A DNA stretch of 64,000 bases, from positions 62,001 through 126,000 of the forward strand of contig NZ_CP054587.1 in assembly GCF_002025255.2 (NCBI RefSeq). Direction: 5' to 3'. Within the stretch, counting starts at the first letter, position 1, and each line of letters begins with the position of its first letter. Below the pieces are notes generated by a model that worked only from the letters and a program-made list of their open reading frames with translations, was not told where the DNA came from and did not search any database. The position numbers and the translations under genes are program-made. This DNA comes from Halolamina sp. CBA1230. Its GTDB lineage: Archaea; Halobacteriota; Halobacteria; Halobacteriales; Haloferacaceae. Below are positions 31,526 to 41,210 of the stretch, one piece after another.

Positions 31526-32530
31526 TCAGTCGATCCGGTCGAGCCGCGCGTCCAGACAGACGTTCACCTCGTGGGGCGCGTACGACCGCACGACGCGCTC
31601 CTCCAGCGTCGTCACCTCGTACTCGTCGCCGGCCGCGTCCGAAAGCGCCGTCCGCCCGCGCTCGAACGGGTCGTCCTCGTGCTGGATGTCGTAGAGGTGG
31701 ACCACGCAGGAGTCCCCGGCGAACGCCACCGCCGCGTCGGCGAACTCCGCCGCCGTGTGGGGGAGGTTCATCACCAGCCGATCCGCCCAGTCGGCGTACT
31801 CCTCGGTCAGCTCCCGCACGTCGCCGACGTGGGTGGTGATCCGGTCCTCGACGCCGTTGCGCCGGGCGTTCTCCTCCAGATACCTGATCGCGTCGGGGTT
31901 GAGGTCACAGGCGACTACCTCCGCGCCCGCGTCGGCCATGGGGATCGCGTACGGGCCGACGCCGGCGAACATGTCGAGGACGTGCTCGCCGGGTTCGACC
32001 TGCTCGACGACGCGGTGGCGTTCGGTCGCGAGTCGCGGGGAGAAGTACACTTCGGCGACGTCGACGGCGAACTCGTGGCCGTACTCGCGGTGGACCGTCT
32101 CAGTGGGGGGCTGGTCCTCCTCGCCCTCGTCGGCCAGCACCTTCCAGTCCCGGACGCGCGTCTCGCCTTTCACTTTCGAGTCCCGATTGAGCACGCTCCG
32201 GACGGGGATGTCCGACGCGACGACCGCCTCGGCGATCTCCGTCGCTCGTTCGGGGTCGTCCTCGTCGACGAGCACCACGTCGCCCAGTCGCTCGTACGTC
32301 GGCTCGTCGCCGAGCAGGTCCGCGGGCGTTCGCTGGGGGGTGCGCGCGGGGACGTCCCGACGCACGAGATCCAGGTCCTCGGGGACTGCGTCAGGGTCGG
32401 TAACGGGGATGTGCAGGTCGCCGTCGGAGACTTCGATGCCGAACTCCTCGTCGATCAGGTCCGCCTCGGCGAGACGCTGTCGTGTCGCCTCGCCGTCCTC
32501 GCGGGCGACGACGACGCAGGGCCGCTCCAT
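31526..32530 (-). CDS. trm5: tRNA (guanine-37 N1)-methyltransferase Trm5
   Basis: A 334-residue protein starting MERPCVVVAREDGEATRQRL. The N-terminal half has a Trm5-type domain with YERLGDVVLVDEDD and SDIPVRSVLNRDSKVKGETRV. The Rossmann methyltransferase domain follows: FSPRLATERHRV, SAM site LDMFAGVGPYAIPMA, acidic EVVACDLNPDA, and the NLPHTA motif of this family. It makes m1G37 next to the anticodon, preventing frameshifts, and lies beside a tRNA gene by chance or history. Confidence 0.93.
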   Translation of the reverse strand: MERPCVVVAREDGEATRQRLAEADLIDEEFGIEVSDGDLHIPVTDPDAVPEDLDLVRRDVPARTPQRTPADLLGDEPTYERLGDVVLVDEDDPERATEIAEAVVASDIPVRSVLNRDSKVKGETRVRDWKVLADEGEEDQPPTETVHREYGHEFAVDVAEVYFSPRLATERHRVVEQVEPGEHVLDMFAGVGPYAIPMADAGAEVVACDLNPDAIRYLEENARRNGVEDRITTHVGDVRELTEEYADWADRLVMNLPHTAAEFADAAVAFAGDSCVVHLYDIQHEDDPFERGRTALSDAAGDEYEVTTLEERVVRSYAPHEVNVCLDARLDRID

Positions 32531-32595
32531 ACCGGCGTTCGGCGCCCGGCGGGAGTAAGCATGACGGATGGCGTTTCGGCCCTCACCGTCCGCCC

Positions 32596-32686
32596 AGCGC
32601 CGGCGAGCACTACGCCCACGCCGGCCGACCAGCGCCGGCGAGCACTACGCCCACACCGGCAGACCATCGCCGGCGAGCACTACGCC
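32596..32686 (+). repeat. 35-bp tandem repeat, 2.6 units, overlapping the end of the ABC ATPase gene
   Basis: Units start at 32596, 32631 and 32666. Each has the core CGCCGGCGAGCACTACGCC. The third, partial unit contains the TAG stop of the ATPase gene on the minus strand (32680-32682), so the array may have grown by repeated copying of the gene's 3' boundary. There are no spacers. Confidence 0.72.
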
Positions 32687-33966
32687 AGCGCGTCCAGCAG
32701 CTCCGGCGTCGACGCCGCAACGTCCGCGTCACCGACGCGGAGTCGCTTGTACGCCTCGGCGGCCTCCTCCGACACCGTCCGGTCGCCCACCGAACGCTCC
32801 TCGACGCAGTACACGGGCTTCTCGGTCTCCGCGACCGCCGAGAGCACCGGCGTCACCCCGACGGTGAGATCGATGTCGGCGACGACGACCGCGTCGGCGC
32901 GCTCGATCAGCGTTCTGGTCCGGTCGAGTACGGCGGTGTCGACGTCGTCGAGCGCACCGATTTCGAGCGTCTCCATCCCCAGCGTGTCGGCGACCGCGGC
33001 GTCGGTGTCGCCCGCCTGGAGAGGACCGACGGAGGCCTCGACGCCGGCGCGGTCGAGTCGCGTCAGCAGGGGACCTGCGCGGCCGCCGCCGGCGACGACA
33101 TGGACGCGGTCGACCGGCGGGATCTCGGGGTCGTCCCCGAGGTCGTCCGGGAGCGCGGTCACGCGCGGGCGCTGAGTGACCGGGTCGTCGGTGACCACCG
33201 CATCGACGTCGAACGCGTGCCCGATCGTCGCGCCCGTCAGGACGGACTCCGGCGGGCCGTCGGCGACGATCCCGCCGTCCGCGACGACGACGATCCGGTC
33301 GCAGTACCGCGCCGCCGTGTCGAGGTCGTGGATCGCCGCGACCGCGGCCCGCCCCTCGTCGACCAGCGCCGAGACCGTCTCGAACGTCCGCAGTCGGTGG
33401 TTCGGGTCGAGGCTCGCGGTCGGTTCGTCGAGGAGGAGCAACGGAGTGTCCTGGGCGAGCGCGCGGGCGAGCAGCACCCGCGAGCGCTCGCCGCCGGAGA
33501 TCTCGGTCACGGGACGGTCCGCGAACTCGGTGACTTCGGTGCGTTCCATCGCACGCTCGACGGCCGCGTGGTCGGCCTCGTCCATCGCGCCGAACCGCGG
33601 GACGTGGGGCGTCCGACCCATCTCGACGATCTCCCGGACGGAGAAGGAGAAGGAGATCGAGGTGTCCTGTGGCACCGTCGCGACCCGCCGGCCGATCTCT
33701 TTCGCCGAGAGGTCGTCGACGGCCTCACCTTCGATCCTGACCTGTCCCGAATCCGGGGCGAGCGTCCCGCGAGCGTTCCGGAGCAGCGTCGTCTTCCCCG
33801 CGCCGTTCGGGCCGACGAGGCCAACGAGCTCCCCGCGTTCCACGTCGAGGCTCACGCCCGCAAGCACGTCGGTCTCCCCCAGGGTGACCGAGAGGTCGGC
33901 GATCGACAGCACTGGTCCGTCGGTCGCGATGTCGCTGTCGGTTTCGGTGGCGTGGTGGCGGCTCAT
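32680..33966 (-). CDS. btuD: ABC transporter ATP-binding protein, cobalamin/haem type, with C-terminal domain
   Basis: A 428-residue protein. The ATPase part (about residues 18-255) has Walker [11 protein letters not shown]-loop VPQDTS, signature SGGERSR, Walker [13 protein letters not shown] and H-loop AIHDLD. A second domain of ~165 residues starts near [14 protein letters not shown] and has Rossmann-like features ([24 protein letters not shown]); it is common in haloarchaeal BtuD but its job is not known. The start overlaps the permease stop by four bases. It energises uptake of cobalamin or a related corrinoid/metal chelate with the next two genes. Confidence 0.88.
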   Translation of the reverse strand: MSRHHATETDSDIATDGPVLSIADLSVTLGETDVLAGVSLDVERGELVGLVGPNGAGKTTLLRNARGTLAPDSGQVRIEGEAVDDLSAKEIGRRVATVPQDTSISFSFSVREIVEMGRTPHVPRFGAMDEADHAAVERAMERTEVTEFADRPVTEISGGERSRVLLARALAQDTPLLLLDEPTASLDPNHRLRTFETVSALVDEGRAAVAAIHDLDTAARYCDRIVVVADGGIVADGPPESVLTGATIGHAFDVDAVVTDDPVTQRPRVTALPDDLGDDPEIPPVDRVHVVAGGGRAGPLLTRLDRAGVEASVGPLQAGDTDAAVADTLGMETLEIGALDDVDTAVLDRTRTLIERADAVVVADIDLTVGVTPVLSAVAETEKPVYCVEERSVGDRTVSEEAAEAYKRLRVGDADVAASTPELLDALA

Positions 33967-35036
33967 AGCTCGTGGACCCTCCGTTTGCGCAGCAGGAACA
34001 GGAAGAACGGTGCGCCGACGGCCGCGGTCACGATCCCCACCGGGAGCTCCTGGGGGGCGCTCCGGGCCGCGGTGTCCGCGGCGACGAGAAACGCCGAGCC
34101 AGTCAGCGCGGCCGTCGGCAGCAGGATCCGGTGGTCCGGCCCGACCACCAGCCGCATGACGTGGGGGACGATCAGGCCGACGAAGCCGATCACGCCCGAC
34201 ACCGCGACGCCGGCGCCGGTGATCACTGCCGAGATCGCGAGCAGCAGGCGCTTGGTGCGTTCGACCTCGATCCCGAGCCCGCCGGCCTCCTCCTCGCCCA
34301 GCAGCAGGACGTTCAGATCCCGCGCGTAAGCCAGCAGAACGAGGAAACAGCAGAGCACGAACAGCGGGAGCAGCGGCACGCCGGCGACGGGGACGAAGTC
34401 GCTCCAGCTCGCGTTGTCGAGGTGGCCCATCAGCCAGTAGACGACCCGGCGCATGCTCTCGCCGGACTGCAGCAGGAGAAACGAGGTGACCGCCCCCAGC
34501 AGCGTCTGGACCGCGACGCCCGCGAGCAGCAGCGTCGCCACCGGCGTCCTCCCACCCTCGGTCGCGACGGCGTAGACGCCGAACGCCGTGATCAGCGCGC
34601 CCGCGAACGCCGCGGGTTCGAGCCCCAGCCCGAACGGGATCGCCGCCGGCGCGACGATCGAGGCGACCGCCCCCACCGCCGCACCGGAGGAGACGCCGAT
34701 GATCGACGGGTCGGCCATCGGGTTCCGGAAAAAGCCCTGCATCACCGTTCCGGCGGCGCCGAGCGCGAACCCCACGAGCGCGCCGAGGGCGATCCGGGGT
34801 AGCCGGATGCGCATCACGATCGCGCGGTGGGAGTCACGCAGCGGGAACGCGAGCGGGTGGCGCCAGGCAAGCTCGCCGCCGACGAGGGTCGGCACCGCGA
34901 TCGCCTCCAGCACGGCTTTGACGACCGTCTCGGCGGGCACCGACACCGGGCCGATCCCGGCGCTGACGACCATCACGCCGGCGAGTGCTGCCGCCAGCCC
35001 CGCCGACCAGCCGGTCGCGCGTCGTGCCACGCTCAT
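33963..35036 (-). CDS. btuC: ABC transporter permease, BtuC/FecCD type
   Basis: A 357-residue protein with about ten helices, starting [20 protein letters not shown]. FecCD motifs are present: [58 protein letters not shown], and the ATPase-contact/late segment [28 protein letters not shown]. The ATG at 35036 is chosen because upstream in-frame sequence is antisense to the binding-protein gene. It is divergent from that gene across 51 bases. Confidence 0.92.
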   Translation of the reverse strand: MSVARRATGWSAGLAAALAGVMVVSAGIGPVSVPAETVVKAVLEAIAVPTLVGGELAWRHPLAFPLRDSHRAIVMRIRLPRIALGALVGFALGAAGTVMQGFFRNPMADPSIIGVSSGAAVGAVASIVAPAAIPFGLGLEPAAFAGALITAFGVYAVATEGGRTPVATLLLAGVAVQTLLGAVTSFLLLQSGESMRRVVYWLMGHLDNASWSDFVPVAGVPLLPLFVLCCFLVLLAYARDLNVLLLGEEEAGGLGIEVERTKRLLLAISAVITGAGVAVSGVIGFVGLIVPHVMRLVVGPDHRILLPTAALTGSAFLVAADTAARSAPQELPVGIVTAAVGAPFFLFLLRKRRVHEL

Positions 35037-35087
35037 ACACACAAAGCTGAGTTGGGTTAGACAAATACTTGTTGCACTAGCCGCCAG

Positions 35088-36263
35088 ATGCAGTCGATGC
35101 GAACGCGCACGACGCTGTTGATCGTACTGTGTACACTGCTTGCGGGCGTCGCGCCCGCCGGCGCGGTCGGCGCCGAGGCGCCGACGACCCACGCCGTCGA
35201 CGACGCGGCGTTCCAGCAGGAGGCGCCGGAGTGTTCCTACCCGTTTACGGCGACCGACGCCACCGGGACCGAGGTGACCGTCGAGGAGGCGCCCGAGACG
35301 GTGACGACGCTGGGACCGAGCGAAGCCCAGACCATGTGGGAGATCGGCGGGAAGGAGCAGGTCGTCGGCCTGGGCAGTAACGCCGACTACCTCGCCGGCG
35401 CCGACAGCCGGACCAACGTCTCCGCCAGCGGCTTCGGTTACAGCACCGAGGTCGTCGTCGGCACCGAAGCGGATCTGGTGCTCGCGGCCAACATCGTCCC
35501 ACCGGAGACCGTGACCGCGCTGCGGGACGCCGGGATGACGGTGTACAAGTTCCGTGCCGCCTCCTCGATCGAGGACGTGGCGAACAAGACGACGTTGGTC
35601 GGCCAGCTCACCGGCAACTGTGAGGGCGCAGCCGAGACCAACGAGTGGATGACCGCGAACGTCGAGACCGCACAGGATGTGACCGCCGACGTGGACCGCC
35701 CCGAACTGCTGGTCCCGCTGGGCGCCTCCTCGCTCGCGGGCGGGGGCACGTTCATCAACTCGATGGTCGAGGCCGCAGGCGGCACCAACCTCGCCGTCGA
35801 GGCGTTCAACAGCTCCTACCCCTACCAGGTCTCCGACGAGACCATCGTCGAACTGAACCCCGAGATGCTCGTGCTGCAGGAGGGCTCCGAGGACCTGATC
35901 GATCAGCAGCCCTACTCCGTGACGACCGCCGGCGAGAACGACGCCAGCGTGATCGTGAACGGTGACTACCTGAGCCAGCCCGCCCCGCGCTCGGTGGTGT
36001 ACACCACCCGGAACCTGACTGAAGGGTTCCATCCCGACGCGGCCGCGAGCGCGGAGTGGACGACGCGGAGCGACGTGAGCGTCGAGTCCGGGACGGCGAC
36101 TGCGACGGCAACGGCGACCGCGACGGGAGCGGTGACCGAGACGACCGAGGCCACGCAGACGACCCCCGAGACGAACACGACGACCGAGGCGCCCGGCTTC
36201 GGTGCGGGTGCTGCCGTCGCCGCCCTCGGTGCGGGCGCGGCGCTACTCGCCCGACGCGACTGA
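35088..36263 (+). CDS. btuF: Cobalamin-type solute-binding protein anchored by PGF-CTERM
   Basis: A 391-residue exported protein starting [20 protein letters not shown] with a Sec signal. The class III binding-protein fold shows in [51 protein letters not shown] and [13 protein letters not shown] Thr-rich linker leads to [22 protein letters not shown] and an RRD tail, a PGF-CTERM signal; most haloarchaeal binding proteins use a lipobox instead. It would catch a corrinoid, haem or siderophore outside the cell for BtuC/BtuD. Divergent promoter region 35037-35087 contains AAATACTTGTTG-type sequence. Confidence 0.87.
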   Translation: MQSMRTRTTLLIVLCTLLAGVAPAGAVGAEAPTTHAVDDAAFQQEAPECSYPFTATDATGTEVTVEEAPETVTTLGPSEAQTMWEIGGKEQVVGLGSNADYLAGADSRTNVSASGFGYSTEVVVGTEADLVLAANIVPPETVTALRDAGMTVYKFRAASSIEDVANKTTLVGQLTGNCEGAAETNEWMTANVETAQDVTADVDRPELLVPLGASSLAGGGTFINSMVEAAGGTNLAVEAFNSSYPYQVSDETIVELNPEMLVLQEGSEDLIDQQPYSVTTAGENDASVIVNGDYLSQPAPRSVVYTTRNLTEGFHPDAAASAEWTTRSDVSVESGTATATATATATGAVTETTEATQTTPETNTTTEAPGFGAGAAVAALGAGAALLARRD

Positions 36264-36307
36264 GCGGCACCAAAACCGCTTTCCCGGCCGACGGCTTCTT
36301 CTCTCGC

Positions 36308-36586
36308 ATGATCGAGAACGTCGTCTACCCCGCGTACCTCGACGCGGCGTACAGTCGCTCGGAGGGCCGGCGCGTGCCCGAGGGCGAGGCGGTCGAGGAC
36401 CCCACCGTCGACGAGATCGCGAAGGCGGTCCAGCAGGTGGGGTACGACGCGGTCGTCGAGCGGGACAAAACCTACTCCCGGGAGTACGAACAGCGCGGAC
36501 GCGTGCTCGTCCAGGGCGCCGACGACGCGTCGAAGAACGATCTCGTGCAGGCGATCGCGGCGTACGTCGCGATCCTGCGGGACTGA
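36308..36586 (+). CDS. srp19: Signal recognition particle subunit SRP19
   Basis: A 92-residue protein, [40 protein letters not shown] and [17 protein letters not shown] match archaeal SRP19, which binds 7S RNA and prepares it for SRP54 in membrane targeting. Length is typical. The stop overlaps the start of gar1 by one base, so the two are co-translated. Confidence 0.93.
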   Translation: MIENVVYPAYLDAAYSRSEGRRVPEGEAVEDPTVDEIAKAVQQVGYDAVVERDKTYSREYEQRGRVLVQGADDASKNDLVQAIAAYVAILRD

Positions 36587-36813
36587 TGGAGCGAGTCGGT
36601 ACGGTCTCCCGGACCGCACAGGGGCTCGCGATCGCGCGCTGTCCGGACGCTGACCATCCCCCGATCGGCCGCACGGTCGTCGACGAGAGCCTCGACACGG
36701 TCGGGCGCGTCGTCGACGTGTTCGGTCCCGTCGACCAGCCGTACGTCGCCGTGACGCCGAACGACCGCTCGGGGCTGGCCGCGCTCGTGGGCCAGAAGCT
36801 GTACGCCCGCTGA
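36586..36813 (+). CDS. gar1: H/ACA ribonucleoprotein subunit Gar1
   Basis: A 75-residue protein, [20 protein letters not shown]. The beta-barrel core IGRTVVDESLDTVGRVVDVFGPVDQPYVAVTP is diagnostic for Gar1, which with Cbf5, Nop10 and L7Ae guides pseudouridine formation in rRNA. The one-base overlap with srp19 fits the common archaeal srp19-gar1 arrangement. Confidence 0.93.
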   Translation: MERVGTVSRTAQGLAIARCPDADHPPIGRTVVDESLDTVGRVVDVFGPVDQPYVAVTPNDRSGLAALVGQKLYAR

Positions 36814-36861
36814 CGCGGCGGGACCACAACGGCCAAACGGCTCCCGGGAGAACTGCGGGCA

Positions 36862-37860
36862 ATGAGTTCCCGTGCGTTCCGTGGGACGGCCGCTGCCGCC
36901 CTCGTCTTCCTGCTCGTCCAGCTGGGCGCGCTGGCGCTGGTGCCCTCCTTCGAGGCCAGCGGCTATCAGCAGTTCGAGAACCCACAGGACCCGACGAACA
37001 GCCTCGTCTACATCCTGCTGATCCTGGTGATGACCGGGCTGATGCTCGCGGCGTTCAAGTACGACTTCGACTGGGTCGTCCGCGCCTTTGTCGTGTTCAC
37101 GAGCGGCCTGCTGGGCTGGTACGTGCTGGGGGTGTTCCTCCCCGACGTCGTCGCGATCCCGCTGTCGGCGCTGATCGCGGTCGCGCTCTGGGTGTACCCG
37201 GAGTGGTACGTCATCGACGCCGCCGGGGTGGTGATGGGCGCCGGCGCGGCCGGGCTGTTCGGCATCAGCTTCGGCATCCTCCCGGCGATCCTCCTGCTCG
37301 CGGTGCTGGCGGTGTACGACGCCGTCTCGGTGTACGGCACCGAGCACATGCTCGACCTCGCTGAGGGCGTGATGGATCTCCGGATCCCGGTGGTGCTGGT
37401 GATCCCGCTCACGCTGGGGTTCTCGATCCTGCCCGAGGACGGCGACGGCGCCGAGAGCGACGGCGGGACCGAGGAGGGCGACCGGAGCGACGACGAGGGA
37501 AGCGAGGTCCAGGAGGCTGTCTCCGACGAGTCAGCCGTCGAGGGCGAGGCGCCGGACGTGGCCGACCGCGACGCCTTCTTCATCGGTCTCGGCGACGCCG
37601 TGATGCCGACGGTGCTCGTCGCTAGCGCCGCGCACTTCTCGCCCGCTGCGCCCCTGGATCTCGGGATCGACTTCGCGCTCAACCTCCCCGCGCTGACCGC
37701 GATGGTCGGGACGTTCCTCGGCCTGTTCGTCCTCCTGCGGATGGTGTTCGCGGGTCGCGCCCACGCGGGCCTGCCGTTGCTGAACGGCGGCGCCATCGGT
37801 GGTTACCTGCTCGGCTCGGTCGCTGCGGGTGTTCCGATTCTGACAGCGCTTGGACTGTGA
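36862..37860 (+). CDS. Presenilin-like intramembrane aspartyl protease
   Basis: A 332-residue protein with nine predicted helices, starting MSSRAFRGTAAAALVFLLVQ. The two catalytic Asp are in VYDAVSVYGTEHML and FIGLGDAVMPTVL, and the PAL motif is in LNLPALTAMVG. A polar acidic loop (about residues 195-235) lies between helices 6 and 7, as in presenilin-type A22 proteases. They cut transmembrane segments; substrates in haloarchaea are not known. It is 48 bases after gar1 and may have its own promoter. Confidence 0.9.
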   Translation: MSSRAFRGTAAAALVFLLVQLGALALVPSFEASGYQQFENPQDPTNSLVYILLILVMTGLMLAAFKYDFDWVVRAFVVFTSGLLGWYVLGVFLPDVVAIPLSALIAVALWVYPEWYVIDAAGVVMGAGAAGLFGISFGILPAILLLAVLAVYDAVSVYGTEHMLDLAEGVMDLRIPVVLVIPLTLGFSILPEDGDGAESDGGTEEGDRSDDEGSEVQEAVSDESAVEGEAPDVADRDAFFIGLGDAVMPTVLVASAAHFSPAAPLDLGIDFALNLPALTAMVGTFLGLFVLLRMVFAGRAHAGLPLLNGGAIGGYLLGSVAAGVPILTALGL

Positions 37861-38164
37861 GAGATTTCTAGAAATTGTTGAGTGGGCGCGAAACGCGAGC
37901 GCCTCCGTGCGCGAGCAAGCGCGAGGGACGACCGACTGAGCGAAGCGAAGGAGGGAGTCGGTTGGGGAGGCGTGTGGGCTGTACGGGCGGGTGGGACTGA
38001 AAGGGGCTGCCCGCTCGGCGAAGGCGGCCGAAGTAAGCACCGCAGGGAGCGAAGCGACCGAGGAGCACAGCGATGCCCCCGAGCCGAGCGGGCAGGGGCT
38101 TTCACGGTGTTGTTGACACCAATATCGACGCAAACATCGATCTACCGAACGAACAGAACGAACC
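37861..38164. repeat. Intergenic palindrome cluster related to the 1.2-1.5 kb region
   Basis: It begins with the palindrome ATTTCTAGAAAT just after the protease stop. It then has several GAGCGAAGCGA-type inverted repeats. A block TTGGGGAGGCGTGTGGGCTG at about 37962 matches CTGGGGAGGTCTGTGGGCTG at about 1475. A long imperfect inverted repeat pairs GGGGCTGCCCGCTCGG near 38005 with CCGAGCGGGCAGGGGC near 38088. No gene is supported. Confidence 0.6.
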
Positions 38165-38647
38165 CTACGAAGAATCCACGTACTCCTCGACGCCCTCCCG
38201 GACCATCACCGCCATCCCCGTAGAGAAGTCGAGTATCTCCGAGGCCGACAGCTCCGCCCGGCCCACGCCCAACAACTCCCCCCCCTCGTGGACTACCATC
38301 ACCTCGTCGCCCGCCCGGATCTCCCCACCACACTCACCCACGAACTTCGCGAACGTGTTCTCCCCCTCCCGCACGAACGGTTCGGACTCGTCGCCGACGA
38401 ACACGCGATAGGCCGGTGCGTCCAGATGATCGTGCAACCGCCGCCCGCCCGCGAAACCCAGCGTAAAGCGGCCGTCGGTGCCCATCGACGCCAGCCGGCC
38501 GTCCGGGGCGTGGATCTGGCTCGGCCGGCCGCCGGTGGAGTAGTCGATCTCCAGATGCGCTTCCGCGGGGAACAACGCCTCGCCGGCGCCGCGGCCGAAC
38601 TGGTAGTCGGCCGTGGTCCGCAGGTCCGCACGCGAGGTCTTGGCCAT
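38165..38647 (-). CDS. PUA-domain RNA-binding protein
   Basis: A 160-residue protein from MAKTSRADLRTTADYQFGRG. The N-terminal part (RGAGEALFPAEAHLEI) resembles domains found with archaeosine transglycosylase proteins. Residues about 75-155 form a PUA domain: YRVFVGDESEPFVREGENTFAKFVGECGGEIRAGDEVMVVHEGGELLGVGRAELSA. The Gly-rich VVxxGE...GVG strand is diagnostic. It probably binds tRNA or rRNA; no catalytic domain is present. The internal ATG is preferred over one 69 bases upstream. Confidence 0.82.
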   Translation of the reverse strand: MAKTSRADLRTTADYQFGRGAGEALFPAEAHLEIDYSTGGRPSQIHAPDGRLASMGTDGRFTLGFAGGRRLHDHLDAPAYRVFVGDESEPFVREGENTFAKFVGECGGEIRAGDEVMVVHEGGELLGVGRAELSASEILDFSTGMAVMVREGVEEYVDSS

Positions 38648-38728
38648 AATCGAGTAGGCGGCGGCTCCGGGGAAAAGCGTCTCGAAGCCCCCTTCGGACG
38701 GGCGTGGCTCGACCACGCCGTCGGCGGC

Positions 38729-40240
38729 TCAGTCGTCAGCCCCGGATAGCGTGAACCAGACGTCGACGGTGATGCTGTCGGTCTGTACCTCGTTCCCGGT
38801 CGATCCGGGGAGGCGGTACTCGACGACCAGTTCGACCCGTTCGTCCGACGCCAGCCGGCCGAGCGAGAGGGGGCCGTCAGCGAGCGCGCCGATGGGGCGG
38901 AACGCCGTCCCGTCGCCGAACACCCACACCCGGCTGCCGTCGGCACGCTCGATCGACAGCCGGAGTTCGAGGGCGTTCTGGAGCTCACCCGCCCCGCGGC
39001 CGGGATCGCCGCCCGTGGCGTCGACCGCCGACTCCGGGCCGGTGCGCCCGTTCTCGAAGGAGAGGATCGAGACGCTCGACAGCGACAGTGTGCCTGACCC
39101 CGAGCCACGGTTCCTGATGGGGACGGTGTTCGTCCCGCTCGATCCCGGTTCGATCGCCCCCGGCCCCCCGTCCGCGGTGCCGTCGCCCGATCGCAGGCCG
39201 TCGGTGCCGAACAGCGACCCCGCTGCCGCGCCGTCGCCGAGCACCAGATCACCCGACGGGGCGGCGAGGTTCGTGACGCGCAGCGTGTAGCCGTCAGTCG
39301 CCGACAGGCGCCCGATCTCCTGCCCGCCGTCGAACATCACCGCGGTCACCGACACCCGTCCCCGGAACGCCGCGGTCGTGCCGTCGTTGGGGTTGTCGAA
39401 GCCGGCGGCCCGACCGTTGGCGGCGAGCACGACCTCGCCGAACAGGTCGCCCAGCGAGACCGTGTCGCCCGTCGATCGGGACGTCGACGTGACCTCCGCC
39501 CAGCCGTGTCCCGGCACCCACGACTGGACCACGACGACGACCGAGTCCGCACGGCCGTCCGCGGTGACGTTCCCGGTCAGGGCCGCGGATACGGTCGTCG
39601 GGCGGCCGTCCCGCTGGCGCACCGCCGCGGGGTCCGCGACCGATACGTCGATACTTCCCTCCGAAGCTCGTGTCGTCTCGGGCGTTCCCGATCCGTCCAC
39701 CGGCGGCGTCGCCGTCACCGGTAGCGGGGGTGTCGGTGTCGACGGCGGCGTGTACTCGCCCGGGGTCGCCCCGACGAGGCTCGCATCCGTCGTGGCGTCG
39801 CTGTCGTCGGGGTCGAACCCACTGATCCCCGCGCCGACGAGCGCCAACACGAGCACGAGCGCCAGAACGGCCGAGCGGGGGAGCCTGTCGGCGGGTACCA
39901 ACGACTGAAGCCACGGAACGAGCGCCGAACGGCCGACGCGAACGACGACTGGCGCGTTCCGGAGCGTCTCGTCGGCGCGAGTTCGCCCGCCGATGCGTGC
40001 CGGTCGGCGGTCGCCGTCCGCGTCCTCGAGAACTGCATCTCCGTGAGTCGGCGCAGCCACGCCGGCGAGATCCGCCGCCGACAGCGTCGCGTTCGCTATC
40101 CGACCGTCGACGCCCACTCGCCCGCCGGGCAGCACGAGCACGTGATCACCCTGCGAGAGGGCCGACCGATCGACGGACTCGGTCCGCAGCGGGGACGCGT
40201 TCGGGTCCTCGACGCGACGCAGGCTCACGGCCTCGCTCAT
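38729..40240 (-). CDS. Membrane-anchored protein of unknown function with a beta-rich outer domain
   Basis: A 503-residue protein starting MSEAVSLRRVEDPNASPLRT. Residues 1-118 are soluble and include QGDHVLVLPGGRVGVDGRIA, which loosely recalls signal-peptidase-like beta strands. One membrane helix lies near 122-142 (AVLALVLVLALVGAGISGF). A Pro/Thr-rich linker (STPTPPLPVTATPP) leads to a beta domain. The last ~120 residues, with LSSVSILSFENGRTGPESAV, LRLSIERADGS and a closing GNEVQTDSITVDVWFTLSG, resemble haloarchaeal SipW/TasA-like secreted proteins. I do not recognise the whole protein. Confidence 0.7.
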   Translation of the reverse strand: MSEAVSLRRVEDPNASPLRTESVDRSALSQGDHVLVLPGGRVGVDGRIANATLSAADLAGVAAPTHGDAVLEDADGDRRPARIGGRTRADETLRNAPVVVRVGRSALVPWLQSLVPADRLPRSAVLALVLVLALVGAGISGFDPDDSDATTDASLVGATPGEYTPPSTPTPPLPVTATPPVDGSGTPETTRASEGSIDVSVADPAAVRQRDGRPTTVSAALTGNVTADGRADSVVVVVQSWVPGHGWAEVTSTSRSTGDTVSLGDLFGEVVLAANGRAAGFDNPNDGTTAAFRGRVSVTAVMFDGGQEIGRLSATDGYTLRVTNLAAPSGDLVLGDGAAAGSLFGTDGLRSGDGTADGGPGAIEPGSSGTNTVPIRNRGSGSGTLSLSSVSILSFENGRTGPESAVDATGGDPGRGAGELQNALELRLSIERADGSRVWVFGDGTAFRPIGALADGPLSLGRLASDERVELVVEYRLPGSTGNEVQTDSITVDVWFTLSGADD

Positions 40241-40438
40241 TCCCGCGCCTCGCGTCGGCCCGGGCCGGGGAGCCGTCCGGGCCCCGTCGTTCGTCCCTGT
40301 TTCATGAGGTATGTATACCGGTAGGAAGCGTAAAGCTACCGTGAGATACTCTATCTCGTGTGAAACAACGCGCCTCCGATGACGCCGCTCACGGCACCGA
40401 GATCGACTCGGCGCCCTGCACCGTTTTCCCGGCCGACG

Positions 40439-40936
40439 CTACAGGAGGAACTCCTCCTCGCGCTCGGCCATGTCGTGGAACGCGTCGGCGGCGTCGATCA
40501 GCTCCTCCGCGGTCGAACTCTCGAAGCAGAACACCTCGACGCGGACCCCTTCGTGGCGCAGGTGTGAGCAGAGGCGGGCGAAGTCGCCGTCGCCGCTGGC
40601 GAGCACCAGTGTGTCCACCTTCTCCGCCAGCGTCACGGCGTCGAGCACGATCCCCACGTCCCAGTCGGCCTTCTGGGAGCCGTCGCCGAACGTCTTGATC
40701 TCCTTGATCTTGCGCTCGAAGCCGATCTCCTCCAGCGCGTCGAAGAAGGACTCCTCCTCCGGGGAGTCCGCGCGGATCACGTACGCCAGCGCACGGACGA
40801 GTTCGCGGTCCATCACCGACTTCTCCAGCAGCGCCGAGTAGTCGATGTTCCGGGAGTAGAGGCTCTGGGCCGTGTGGTAGAGGTTCTGCGCGTCGGCGAG
40901 CACTGCGACGCGCTGGCCCTCGTGGATCTCGGTCAT
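40439..40936 (-). CDS. NYN-domain (LabA/PIN-like) putative ribonuclease
   Basis: A 165-residue protein from MTEIHEGQRVAVLADAQNLY. The NYN acids are in VAVLADAQNLYHTAQ, DWDVGIVLDAV and LVLASGDGDFARLC, matching the LabA/DUF88 type of PIN-like nucleases, with FERKIKEIKTFGD before the middle acid. Such proteins are predicted metal-dependent RNases. A start 21 bases upstream (MPSEERT) is also possible. The ~200 bases after it to the next gene on the same strand show no feature. Confidence 0.85.
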   Translation of the reverse strand: MTEIHEGQRVAVLADAQNLYHTAQSLYSRNIDYSALLEKSVMDRELVRALAYVIRADSPEEESFFDALEEIGFERKIKEIKTFGDGSQKADWDVGIVLDAVTLAEKVDTLVLASGDGDFARLCSHLRHEGVRVEVFCFESSTAEELIDAADAFHDMAEREEEFLL

Positions 40937-41210
40937 TGTCCGTTCCTCGCTCGGCATCCGTTAAAAAATGCCGTCTCCCGGGCCGGCCGGAGTCAGAACC
41001 GTTATGGTCGTCGGCGCTCCCGTACCAGCCGTGACGCGACCGCCGGCGATCGACGGCGCCGCCGCCCGCCGAGCCCCGGCTGTCGCACCCCGCCGCAGCA
41101 AACGCGACAAACGCTGATTTCTCCCGCTCTCGGCCGGGTAGCGTCCGGTCGTTGGCGACTTTCGATCGTACCGTGAAGCGACTGCTACACGCCACAGCCG
41201 ACCACACCCA

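Noticed and set aside
32596-32686. Short CRISPR array
   Set aside because: 35-bp units are directly joined without spacers and only 2.6 copies exist; no cas gene is in the window.
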